In this document: one piece after another, positions 12,104-23,612 of the stretch
How positions within the stretch are numbered: position 1 is the stretch's first letter
Layout: each line of letters starts with the position of its first letter
Assembly: GCA_022393335.1 (NCBI GenBank)
Contig: JAJEKB010020677.1
Span: 797,730 to 861,729, forward strand
Source: Macrotrachela quadricornifera
Lineage: Eukaryota; Rotifera; Eurotatoria; Philodinida; Philodinidae
Direction of reading: 5' to 3'
Length of the DNA: 64,000 nucleotides
Notes under the pieces: generated by a model
The model's database searches: none
The model's input: the letters and a program-made list of their open reading frames with translations, nothing else
What the model was told of the DNA's origin: nothing
Made by a program: the position numbers and the translations under genes

Positions 12104-12604
12104 TCACTCATTTTTAATGACATTATAAGTGATAAATACTCCATAGTACATCAGATTAGGTGGACCTTGAAACTTGAGACCAATTTCATAGTTTGACGAA
12201 ACTTGAATGAGTCGATCAGCAGTAGTTGTTACTTCAAATTCTTCATCATCAAATACTCGATAGACATGTGAGATATATTGCATTAATTGTTGATTGTCGA
12301 GATCTATTTTGAATGCTTCTTTTCTTTCAGTAAATGGTGTCTTAATTATTATTGTTAGATTATTAGTTGGATAAGACCAGAAGAAACGGACTGTATCACA
12401 TGATTTTGAAATATTAGTATTAGTCAAGTCGAGAGTGGCTGATTTGCAGTCTCCGTATACGCTTACTGTGGCCAAGCATTCGTCACCATATGAAAAAACT
12501 TGAGGAACACACGATTTATCGTTGTAGTCCACAAGTGGTCCACCATGTACGATTGCCAATGTTGCCATCAACAAGGGAACGAAGAAAGACAATATAAATG
12601 ACAT
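12104..12604 (-). CDS. small secreted protein, function unknown
   Basis: A single-exon frame of 166 residues. Residues 1-21 form a hydrophobic signal peptide ending near AIVHGG, so the mature protein of about 145 residues should enter the secretory pathway. It has four cysteines (32, 43, 53, 69), which would allow two disulfides, and two N-glycosylation motifs (N64-I-S, N82-L-T). There is no transmembrane segment after the signal peptide. The composition is balanced and codon use protein-like, unlike the surrounding frames. On the minus strand AATAAA lies about 25 bases after the stop, consistent with a short 3' UTR. I do not recognise the family. It could be an extracellular beta-rich domain. 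The call of a real gene rests on length, signal peptide and poly(A) signal. Confidence 0.7.
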   Translation of the reverse strand: MSFILSFFVPLLMATLAIVHGGPLVDYNDKSCVPQVFSYGDECLATVSVYGDCKSATLDLTNTNISKSCDTVRFFWSYPTNNLTIIIKTPFTERKEAFKIDLDNQQLMQYISHVYRVFDDEEFEVTTTADRLIQVSSNYEIGLKFQGPPNLMYYGVFITYNVIKNE

Positions 12605-15429
12605 TATATATTAATGAATATAGGAAACAATGAAACATGATAATCTTAGCTCGTATATTTTTATAGTCGAGTGAAAGATGCACATATTTAGAGGATGATA
12701 TACGAGAATAATGAAAGCAACAGGTGCGCAAAGATATCATATGACACACAATATAAAATGATAGTCATACCAAAAAATTACCCATTTTTTATTTCGCTTG
12801 ATCATAATAATCGACAATAGTTAGATGTGGAGTCAAATATCTAATCCAGGCATGTGAATGAATGAGAAATAAAGAGAAAAAAATCGAAATTAATATTTTT
12901 TTTTCATTCATTTTTGGATGATTTGAAGATTTTTTGTCGAATTTCAGCACCATTGTCAAGAGAATAATAGAATACACGACCCTGAAATGTTTTGTTCAAT
13001 CGAATACATAATAAACTAGAAATCTGAAGAAAAAACATACTGAAGTGTCTAATCCATTTTAGCCTAATGTTTTGCTCATATATAAATATTAGTGAGACTA
13101 GAAAATAGAGCATCAATCAGGTTGACTTTTTGCAGGCCAGTCTATTTTATATTAAATTTTTGGATGTTAAAAGATTTTTTAATTAATTATAATCGAGAGT
13201 AAATGAGATATTCGATCAAACCTAGATTTTTAAATTGTTTCTGTACATAATCGGTTGCTAATTGATGAGAAATTGAGTAAACGAATAATTTTCATCTAAC
13301 AACGTCCCTAGTCTTTTTACATAGGATTGAGAAAAAATCCATTTTATTTTTTAAAAACATTTCCAATTCGTATGATACATCAAAATGCCTTCTACAGTAT
13401 CATAATGAAGAAACGAACACTGACAAATAAGTGCTAAACATCTAGTAGAAAAATCTGTTCAATTTCTTCAGATTCTACCAGAGTTATTTAAAAAAAGGCA
13501 AAGAATAAACAGTGATAAGCATGAGAATTTTTGTTAATGACTTGTTCAATTCATAGAATCAATTCAACTGCATCTTCTTGTTCAAAATATACTCAAATTT
13601 TGAAAAAAAAAGAGCGTTTGTATTATCTGTATTTAGTTTGATAGAGCTTGAAGAGTTGATCACAAATATATATTTTTACTATTTCGATTTGATCACTGTT
13701 TAATTATGGAAAATGGTTAAAAATTCAAAAGACTACAATTGTAGTTCATCTAATTTCATGTCCACTATTTGTCAAGAGATTACGAAATTTCAAAGGCATA
13801 TATTTTGCTAAATTTTCTTAAAATATTATATTGTTAATCAACATGAAAAACTGAATCAGAATATGTTATTTGATAAGCTCAGCAATCAAAATGGCACTTG
13901 TCAATGAGATTCACTGTGAAAAAATAATAATATTAATTTGTAGTTCTGCACTAGTTATGACTAAAAAATTATCGAATTTGTCCGAAACTAACACTTTCCA
14001 TTTATCAATAGACGTACTGTTTGCATATCTTATTTGTTAGTATAAACTTCCAATTGTTGTCCAGATTCCTATTGACAAATTATATAGTTCAGCATTAGTT
14101 GAAACAAAAAAAACTAACAAACAACGGTTTTCATTATTTGAAAGAAGAGGCATGGAAACATCGTTTTCTCCAATATAAAATTAGATCAAACTATTTTAAA
14201 ATTATCTGTTTTTATTAAATATTAAAAATTTGTTTTGCTAAATGTATATATATATATATAAAGAAGAAAGTTTGTTTGTTGTTCATGTATTTGGACACAG
14301 CACGAGCACACGCAATGAGACTTTGCATGGAACCCCATTTCGTCCAGTGAAAGATCATAGGGTAGTTTTCGACCGAAAATTTTCACATGAGAGAGTGTTT
14401 GCTCCCTCCTATTGTTAAATTTACTACGATGAATCCCATTTTTAGAGAATTTTGCGTATTATTGTTTTCTCAATAATTCAAGAACGAAAGTATATAAAAA
14501 CATGAGCTTTTTTGCCATTGGTCATGAGATATTTTAGGATAATCGAAAGAAAACGAATAGAATCTAGAAAATGAAGTGCAACCGTATGGTTGAATATATC
14601 CATCGAATAAAGAAAGTAAAAAGTGAGATAAAATCCATTACTCATAATCTATATATATAGAAGTTGTGTCTGCCTGTTTTTTCTGCATTTGAATACCGTA
14701 CGAGCTAGCAGTGCTAAACTTTTCATGGCATACTCTTAGATCTCGAGGAAGATCAAGAGAGGATTGGGCTGAAATTTCACATAGGTTATGATACATTGCA
14801 AATTTTTTTCCAATCTTCCAAAAACTTCGAAGCACTTACTACCATGGTTAGAATATTCACCTCATAGTGTCACTTTTTTTTGCATTGGATGTTGGTATAA
14901 AATATCGCCATACGCATCAGTTAAGAGAAAGGCAGTCACACCTTCACGCTATTTGCTGAATTATCCGATTTAAAAATGAATGTAAGTGTATGTACGGCGG
15001 GACATGTAGTAATAATCAACGAAAAGGTCTTAAGCAAGTTTTCTATACATCTTCTGTCGTTTTCTGACATGGTAAGTTGACTTTTGACCATAGATATAGA
15101 GCTTCTTTAACTAAATTGCATATTAAAATCAAAATTTCATTCAGAATGACACATCGTTTTCATAAATTCTTTGCATTGTTTAGGAGAAATGATTGAATCT
15201 CAAACAATTTGGCTCAATATAATATCAAAGAATACGACATTCCCATGTCTGTCTTTTCAAATAGCGTATATTATAACTTGAAATGAGCAATAAATGTTTT
15301 ATTTTTGTCTGTATTGAATACATTAATGATTAGATTCGAATAACACGACATTTAAAGCAAGAAAAAAAGCAGACAACGAGATAAAAGGATTCAAATAATT
15401 TTTATTTTCGTAACTGATATTAATGTGCT
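12605..15429. other. intergenic; possible orphan terminal exon near 12904-12977
   Basis: On the minus strand, an acceptor-like CATTTCAG is followed by a protein-like stretch GRVFYYSLDNGAEIRQ ending in a stop at 12904. It could be the last exon of a gene whose other exons I cannot find. A (TA)n run lies at 14243-14260. At 14640-14960 there is a GC-richer patch with overlapping short frames that I do not trust. Nothing else recognised. Confidence 0.35.
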
Positions 15430-16498
15430 TCATTCAAGTTCAACAGGGGACATAACTGAAGCTCTATTATGAGGATGAATTTCATTATGACTAAAATGAA
15501 ACCATTGTTTCATTGATTGCCAACACTTTTTCACCAAAAAATATTTAACTTGATGACGAAATCGTGATGATGTTATTAAAAATATATAAAAATTTAACTA
15601 TAAAAAATAATTATTCTAATATTGAAATAAAAACTATAATAAAAAAATTCAAACTTACTGAATAATTCCATAGGAGCAAGACTCCAACAATCACTGAAAT
15701 TAATTGATTAATCATTTTATGTAAAACATTTGATGCAGATACATTAATATTTAATACATATATTCGATATATTGTATAAGGTGAAAGAAAAATAACAAAA
15801 CAAATGACACGAACAAAAATCATTGCTGTCATTTGTCTATCAAGTCGTCGACGTTCAATTGGAATTTGTCGTTTAATTATATGACGAACATTTCGATAAG
15901 CTAAGAGACCAAATAAACATGAAGCTAAAATTGGAATCAAACCATTTAAAAAAATATAATAAAAATATGAATAATAATGTATCAAATGGATATTTGTAAT
16001 TATACAACCATATGATGGAACAACACTATAATAGAAATTATAAGGAATTGTTTGTAAAATAAATAGAAAAATTGATGAAATAATTAGAAGTCGTGCAAAT
16101 TTTAATGTATTGAATTGTCGAATATGAAAATTATGATTGGTTGACATATATTGATCCAATGCTTCAAAAGATATTATATAATGAGCAAGAAGTCGGAATG
16201 GCTGTCCCGCTGTAGTTTTTAACTTGCACCAGATTTCAAATGTATCTGCTATTTCAGCCCCATATATTTGTTGAAACATTTGTGGAATACCAAAAAAAAA
16301 TAATACAATGATGTTGAGTATAGATTCCACAATTAAATAAAAAGCACATCGATTACCTCGAAATAATGTTAAATTAGTAAATACAAGAAAATTAAGACTA
16401 TTACCAATAAGTCCAACGGCCAAACTAATGTAGTTAATATATAAGATATACTTTTGTGCATCAACAAGAAATGGGAAAACAACTGATGTGTTGGACAT
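15430..16498 (-). CDS. rhodopsin-like seven-helix receptor (FMRFamide-receptor-like)
   Basis: A plasma-membrane G-protein-coupled receptor of 335 residues in two exons: 16498-15659 and 15597-15430. The 61-bp intron has donor GTAAGTTT and acceptor TTTTTTATAG in phase 0, and splicing restores the helix 7 block NYSLNFYIFLITSSRFR and a cytoplasmic tail. I chose the ATG at 16498 because it leaves a normal short N-terminus (MSNTSVVF) and the upstream extension looks like 5' UTR. Visible landmarks are helix 1 with G32-N33, C91 before helix 3 and C165 in the second extracellular loop as the conserved disulfide pair, and D115-Q116-Y117 in place of DRY. The helix 7 motif is also atypical. Many such divergent peptide-type receptors occur in bdelloids. 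The ligand is unknown. An AATAAA lies about 24 bases past the stop. Confidence 0.85.
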
Positions 16499-17062
16499 TG
16501 TATTTAACCTTAAAAGACAATATTTTCTGTACTGAATATAAATATGATTCTTTTTTATGGTTTTAACCGACTTTAAATATAATATAATCTTGTCGAAACA
16601 TATCAAGTTTGATAGAGAAAAAGAGAGCTAAGCTAAGCTGCAATATAATATGATTAAATTAAGATCCAAAAAAAATTATTTGACGCATAAACAATGAAAT
16701 GCATAAAATATAAATGTAATTAATGAAACAATAAAAATGCATATTGATAAAGATAATAATAAAATTACGCAAGCAAATATTTCGTCTTTACTGACATTAT
16801 CAAGCATCTGCTATTTATTATCTAATGAATTTTCTGTTTTAGATTTTTAATATTTTCTTTAATTAAAATTTTCAATTATTGAATGCATTGAATAGAATAA
16901 ATATTAATCATTATTTCACAATATCACAAAGATTAACTAATAAGAGAAAACGGATTATTTTCTATTGTACTTCTATTTATGAAATCTTAATCTCTGTCTT
17001 CTAGACAAATCCATCTTCTTGGTAGTAAAAAGCATTTTCAAGAAAATATTATATATCATAGT
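16499..17062. other. upstream region of the receptor gene
   Basis: AT-rich sequence that should hold the receptor promoter. No motif stands out, and there is no other gene. Confidence 0.4.
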
Positions 17063-17397
17063 AACGGGCGGCCCCGAATAAATGACGGTGTTAGTATTTT
17101 AGAGATTTTTTTCTTATAATAAAGAAACTATTTTTACCAAAAGATAGAGCTTGAAATTGTCTACAAAACCATATACTTTCAAAATGAACACCCACTTAAA
17201 AAATATTAATAAAAAATAAACAGTAATATCGTATAAAATGCTTCACTTTCAAACTAATTAGTTACGTATAGGGAACGTCCATATTTTGTATTCCAGATTT
17301 CAATTACTTACTTCACTGTATTAAAAAAACAAAACAAACGAAAAGATACAGCGTGAAAAGCTGTACAATTCACAGAAGTCTGATTGTTTAATCATTG

Positions 17398-18989
17398 TGG
17401 TAATCTATGGGAACTCAACCACTTTATACACAACTTTCTCCAAATCGAACGAAACTTTCAGGATTTGTAGCTCGTATGAAAGTATTAAACTATTTTAAGT
17501 TAGTTTTATAAATTTCTCTAAGCGGTTCATATATAGCGATCACAATTTTCATGCGTATTTTTAGGTAATATACGAAAAATCTGAGTTTTAAAAATTTTTA
17601 TTATTAGAACATCAATTCACCTATAACAAAGCCATATACAAGATTTTGTAGAGAGTTAATTGCTCCACAAGATGCGCTAGGCAGGAGCTCTCGCTTTTTT
17701 AAATCAAAACAAAATGCAACAAACAGTGATTTTTTAGCATTTCTAGGATGAGAGAGCATCCATCAGAAATATTTTCTTAATTTAAAATTATTGCTTATCC
17801 ACATTAATATTACATAGTTTGTAGAGCTTTTAATTTTGAACATTTTGATATAAAAATATTGCCAATTATCGTTTTTTCTTGATAGAGATATGTTTAAAAT
17901 ACTTTTGATGCTAGAAAAATAGTACTATTTCTTTATGGTTTTTTTATGTAGAACTGCGTTGACAAATGATTTTTCCTTGTTTTCTTCGCTAAATCAAGAT
18001 CTAAACTACAATCCAAGACCATATTTAGATTCACGAAAAGGCGCATTAAACCACACTAAAATTATATTCTTTTCCCCGTAAAATCTATTGTTAACTGTAT
18101 GAATAGTGGTTTTTCGTCACGATATCTACCGTGTTGTTTTTCATAGTCCCTTATTACTCGCTTCCTTTTCAACGCAGAGCCAAATCAAGTCTGGAAAGGT
18201 TTGATATGCCTTTTCGTGAGGAATCTAAATATGGTCTTGGATTGTAGTTTAGACCTTGATTTAGCGAAGAAAACAAGGAAAAATCATTTGGCAGCGCAGT
18301 TCTACATAAAAAGAACCGTATAGAAAAAGTACTGTTTTTCTAACATCAAAAGTATTCTAAACATATCTCTATCAAGAAAAAACGATAATTGGCAATATTT
18401 TTATATCAAAATATTCAGAATTAAAAGCTCTACAAACTATGTAATATTAATGTGGATGAGCAAATAAATTTAAATTAAGAAAGTACTTCTGATGGATGCT
18501 CTCTCATCCTAGGAATGCTAAAAAATCACTGTTTATTGAATTTTGTTTTGATTTAAAAAAGCGAGAGCTCCTGCCTAGCGCATCTTGTAGAGCAATTAAT
18601 TCTCTACAAAATCTTATATACGGCTTTGTCCGAGAATAAAATTTTTGTGTAACTTTTTTCATCACAAAAGCATACACAAAAATAGAACAAGTGAATAGAA
18701 TGTATGAAAACATAATATAACTAAAAGTTTAGAAAAAGCTCAATGTAGTATAGTCAAAATGCAGCTTAAATCATCAACTTTCAAAATATGTAAGATAGTT
18801 GATCCTTTATACGTTTAGTTGGAAAATTCCTTTATAATGTGATGATCTATATGTATGTACTTATTAGAGCAATTTCACAAACTGATATACGGTATCTTAA
18901 TACCCCGATATGATCTACAAATGCTGAAAGTTTCACGCGATTTGGAGAAACTGGATGTAAACATATTTAAGATTCCATAGATTATCTCA
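17398..18989. mobile_element. inner foldback element inserted in the outer element's left arm
   Basis: Near-palindromic element of about 1.6 kb. The left arm is about 17398-18050, the right arm about 18200-18989. The ends pair as GGTAATCTATGG with CCATAGATTATC, and long inner blocks are nearly identical in reverse, for example GAGCTCCTGCCTAGCGCATC, TTGCCAATTATCGTTTTTTC and CCATATTTAGATT. ATTG flanks both sides (17394-17397 and 18990-18993). The central 150 bases are unique. Transcripts crossing it could fold into a very long hairpin. There is no open frame of note; a 69-codon frame at 18504-18713 lies in an arm and is not a gene. Confidence 0.87.
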
Positions 18990-19329
18990 ATTGCATCTTT
19001 TGCTCTCAAAATGTACATAACTTTAAGGAATCAAATTTCGATCACGCAAAAATGAACGCTTTTCGAGTATACGATGAATTTGATTTTTCTTATTTCATCT
19101 TATTATTGTCTGGCACTTATTCAAGTGCTAAGTAGAAAAATTAGATGCTCAATAAATTTATCAAATGCTTAGTAGAAATAATATTTCTCGGTGACTAAAA
19201 CTTTTGCTAAGTTAAATAATTAATATCTAAGTAAAATATTTAATTACTCAGTTGATAAATGAGATTGATAAGTTAGAAAATAAATTATATGGATAAAGAA
19301 AAAATATTGCTAAGTAAAAGTGACTATGG

Positions 19330-20170
19330 CACGAAAACGATTGTCAGCCTGGGTATAGATCATAGATTTTCTCTCTTTCGCTCTGTTAGTACTGAGAGTA
19401 AGGGTAAACATCAACTTCTAGTATGTTCAAGTATATTTTTCTTTCTTCCTGTGTCGATCACATATGATCTCTACTATTTCTTAGAAAATTCTTCTTCTTT
19501 AATCGCCTGTATATATATGTATTTGGCGATTGAAGTTTAGTTTTGTAGGTATTTTCCAATATGTGTTCGTACATCACATATGGACATTTTCCCTATAAAC
19601 TAGATATTATCATTTCTTGATTTTCTTTATGAACTAGGTCATTTGAGATATTGGTTCTTTCCTATATGTTTTTCATATTCTATGTTGGATTTTTCCTTTT
19701 CTGTGTACGGATCCATATATATATATATGCACACACATATATGTTGTTCGCTCGTTCCTTCACTTGTTATATTGTTTTTGTTCTCTCTTTCACCTATTCA
19801 TCTTCATCTTTGCGTGGTTAGTGTTTCTCTCAATAAACTTGAACTCACATTCACCAATATATCAAACTTACAAGTTTAAGCATATTATAATGCCAAATTT
19901 TATACAAACGCAACAGTACGAGAGTTCATCGGAATCCGACGATCGATGGACCAGCAGAATGTTCAACAAAAGACAATAATTAAACGTAACTTTGACTGGA
20001 TAAGAGACAAATGCTTTTCTAATGATATAGACGCTCAAATAGCAATTAAATGAGAAGAACAATGGAGTTGATATTTTACTAAAACATTGTAAACCACCTT
20101 CAATAGCAAAGGATACACCTTTGAGTGAAAAAAAGAAAACGAGGACGACTACGAAAAGCAACGCAAACTT
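19330..20170 (+). other. core of the outer element; LTR-like or gag-like remnant possible
   Basis: The core has a TATA-rich tract at 19710-19745, an AATAAA at about 19835, then an ATG at 19890 opening a 29-codon frame (YESSSESDDRW), followed in another frame by KRNFDWIRDKCFSNDIDAQI and KLLNQLTVQTEV before the right arm. This looks like a decayed reading frame captured by the element, perhaps from an LTR retrotransposon. The family is not recognisable, and frame shifts and stops are present. Short frames at 19289, 19643 and 19868 are not genes. Confidence 0.3.
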
Positions 20171-20930
20171 CTTAATCAATTAACTGTTCAAACTGAAGTT
20201 TTTACTTAGAAATTTCCGTTTTTTTACTTAGCAAAAATAATATATCTACTTATCAATTTCCAACATTTTGTCTAGAAAACAAGACTTTCTTTACTGAGAA
20301 TTTAAATAAACTATTTAGCAAAAAATCTTTTCTTACTTAGATTTATATTAAACAAATTACTTAGAAAACATTGAATTTTTTACTTAGCACTTAAATAGAT
20401 GTCTTATTGTCTGATATGATTTATTAAAAAGAAATAAAATACGCCATAAGATGCAGCGTGAAAAGCTCTACCATTTACCAAGAACAATCATAAGAAAATA
20501 AGATGGAAAAAAAAATTAATTCATCATGCACTTTAAAAGAATTCATTTTCACGCAGGCAAAATCTGATTGCTCAAAGTTATGTCAATTTCGAGAACAAAA
20601 AGTGCAATTATTAAACAATCAGATTTATATAAATTGTACAGCTTTTGACGCTGTATCTTTTCGTATGTTTCATTTTTTTTAATAAAGTGAAATAAATAAT
20701 AAAAATGTGGAATACAAAATATGGACGTTCACTATGCGTAACTAATTAGTTTGAAAGTAAAGCCTTTTATACGATATTAGTGTTTATTTTTTTTTAATAT
20801 TTTTTAAGTAGGTGTTCATTTTGAAAGTATATGGTTTTGTAGACAATTTCAAGCTTCATCTTTTGGTAAGAAAAAAAAAGGCAAAAATCTCTAAAATACT
20901 AACACCTTCATTTATTCTGGGCCATTCGTT

Positions 20931-22430
20931 ATTATTTAGTGCACCTTTCCTTAATAAAACACTAAAATAAATATATTTGTTCATTACAACTAACAAAAGA
21001 CAAATTTCAAGTTTCAATCCAAACCAATGTAATATTAACGTTTAATTATGAATAATAATAGTGAGGAACTTAATCATTGTATTTCAAATATGGATCAAAT
21101 TTTGAAAGGAAGTTATATTAAACAAATGAGAACGCTAAAGCTAATTAACAAAGAAATGAAGGTAGAGAATATAAGGATATTCCAAATGTGATCAAATAAC
21201 CGTGGAATCTAATTATTTTAGCACATATGGTTCCAAAACATGGACTAAAAGGGAATATTAAAAGTTTTTTTTACTCAAATAGATCATAGTTTACAGATAA
21301 ATACCAACAATTCACAATAAAGGAGAACAACAATGATCAAATGTCGATGTAACTAAGATGATATTTTATTAATCAAAATCAGAACTTGAATTTGTGCAGT
21401 ATGTTGTAAAAGATAGAAACCAATTACATGTGATAAATACTGATTGTATTTGTTAATTATATATTGACAATCTAACCAATAGAGGTTGGTAAATGATTGC
21501 TAATGTTATCTTATTTTTATTTCATTAAATTAGAGTATGACAATTAGTGATGATAATATAATTCACGAATTCTAAATACAATGTATAAATCTAATTGATA
21601 TCGTACTACATATTGAAAACAACAAATGAGCAAGAGAAATATGAATATTCTCTAGATATATTCGCTAAATACTCGTAAGATTTAGATCTATAGTTTTAAC
21701 TTATTTTTAAGAAATTTTAATGACAGTATTATTAATACTATCAAACTTTGTCAAATTCTTTATCGGAAATAGGACTAGTAGTGAGAAATATGTGAATATG
21801 AGTACAAAATACACTCGAGAAAAAAGTAAAACTTCGCTGCATAAATGAGCAGTCATACCACTCATGTGGTACAAAGGTGTAGTAGAACCAAATAGAAAGA
21901 AGCTCGAATATTTGTGTAAAAATGTTGATCATCTTGAAAGAAAAAGCTATTTTTTTCTTCGGTTCATAACGAAAAACCATTGCTAATAGGAGAATGATAT
22001 GAAGTCAATTTGTCTTGTTTCTTTGGCATATATCATGTTGAAAAAAGTTTTTACAGATTAAACTTCAAGAAAATAAAAATTAATTCCTTTGCTAATAACA
22101 TATATTCAACAAACATGAATGTCATTTTCAACTTAACAATAAATGGAAATAGTATTAAAAGAAAGAATGAGATACAGAGATATAAATAACTCATGTTTAC
22201 GAATTTGAAATCAACAATAATTATTCTAATTCTGTATTGGATATAATTGATGTTATATCTAAGTGATGGAGTTTTATTACGATTTAACGCTTTCACCACG
22301 ATTCGATTTTCCGAGAAAAATAACTTCAACATTAATTTTCGTGCATGTCCGCGCTTGATAAATGTGCTCATTGATATTTTCAGTCTATGCAGCTATTTGT
22401 TTTTTCTTTCTGTTGTTTGTATCATCGCAT
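20931..22430. other. intergenic, possibly decayed coding traces
   Basis: An ATG at 21047 opens 47 plausible codons (MNNNSEELNHCISNMDQIL) before a stop, then fragments with several stops. At 22250-22350 a GC-richer patch is open on both strands. I cannot assign a family to either. Confidence 0.3.
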
Positions 22431-22433
22431 AGG

Positions 22434-22605
22434 AGGTCTTCTTTTGCGTCGAATTGATTTACTTCTTGGTGTGCCATACGAGAATCTAAAACTTAGTCCG
22501 AGAGAACGTTCAACAAGTCAAACAAAACGCAAGCTGACGAATCACAAGCTTGAAAAAATGGAAGAATCTCATCGCGATGTCCGAAGACGTTGTGTTGGTT
22601 ATTAG
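22434..22605 (+). pseudogene. possible transposase C-terminal exon
   Basis: After an acceptor-like tract ending CATCGCATAG there are 57 codons of strongly charged, protein-like sequence: GLLLRRIDLLLGVPYENLKL, a basic stretch, then SHRDVRRRCVGY and a stop. The RRRC ending recalls the cysteine-rich tail of piggyBac-type transposases, but only one cysteine remains in frame, so this is a guess. Further protein-like codons (SRYAINDFKNS) follow in a shifted frame. I found no upstream exon. Confidence 0.3.
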
Positions 22606-23612
22606 GAGAAAAACTCACGCTATGCAATAAATGATTTTAAAAATAGCAAAAGCAGTGCAGATCACACCTTACGTGTAATCTCTCGCTTAAGAATAAATGA
22701 AAAAACATTAATTGAAAAAACTTATTTATAAAAAATAAAATATAGTTACATAAACAAAATCATCTGATATTTTGACGGTTTAGATAACGTTTTTTTATAA
22801 AATGATTATAAACATGACGATTATAAAGATTATCATATAATAGTGGCATTTTGATACATTCGACTCGATGAGTCCCGCCAGTGGGACCCGCCATTCTTTG
22901 ATAACAGGTGACCAATAATGATTGGCTAGATAGTAAAGCTTATTTTAATTTATGTACTTTTTATTTTTATAAAAAGCAAAATTCTATGCAATCAATTTTT
23001 GTTAGAATAATGGAATCTACCAATGGATCTAAAAAAAAGGATTTATCTTATATTAGAAAGATCTGTATGACTTAACTCAATAAAATAGGTTTTGAAAAAA
23101 GAATGATTAACCTAGGGTAATAATCGCAATATACAATTGTAAAATAATGATGTTGTTGTCTTTGAATAATGAAATACAATTACTGGAGAAGCTTCATTTT
23201 GTCTACATTCATTGCACTGAGACATGCATTGTCGGACAGTCGTTTGACAATAAATGTTGATGATAAGATCTGATTCAGAGGTTGCCATGATTCTTGAAAT
23301 GATATCCTTATTGTGTTTATCAAAAAGTAATTAGAGATTTGTCTCATGAATATTGCTATTCGCTGTCTTCAAAATTGTCTTTTATTAATTCAAAGACTGT
23401 AGAGATTTTATTATCGCTTCTTCTTTATTATTCTAAACGATTGTGTTTCTAAAGTACATATCTTCAGTGTTATCTATTTACTTTGTGATGTTCAAGTTTC
23501 AGATGAAATCGATTTACATTCTCAAATCTTCATTTGACTCTTAGAAAATATTCTGTTTTTTTCCTGTAATACAATTCTGAAAATATATTATTAAGACATT
23601 AAAAAAGTTTAT
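22606..23612. other. intergenic
   Basis: Includes a strong GTCCC / GGGAC hairpin at 22870-22890 (see findings). The rest is AT-rich, with no gene seen. Confidence 0.45.

Larger units (their letters stand above)
17063..20930. mobile_element. large inverted-repeat DNA element (outer element)
   Basis: The left end AACGGGCGGCCCCGAATAAA and the right end read in reverse, AACGAATGGCCCAGAATAAA, start a pair of inverted arms. The left arm runs 17063-17397 and resumes at 18990-19320. The right arm is uninterrupted at about 20180-20930. Matching blocks include GGTGTTAGTATTTTAGAG, a stretch with ACTAATTAGTT, and AAGATACAGCGTGAAAAGCT. The gap in the left arm is a second element, described separately. 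The inner part of each arm carries repeated ACTTAG-type motifs. The core at 19330-20170 has no intact transposase. The element therefore looks non-autonomous. Family unknown. Confidence 0.85.

Noticed and set aside
11845..12117. 90-codon plus-strand frame
   Set aside because: Hydrophobic low-complexity sequence of AT-rich DNA, overlapping the end of the better-supported minus-strand gene.
14638..14973. Overlapping frames on both strands in a GC-richer patch
   Set aside because: No motif, splice signal or poly(A) signal; probably part of an unidentified dispersed repeat.
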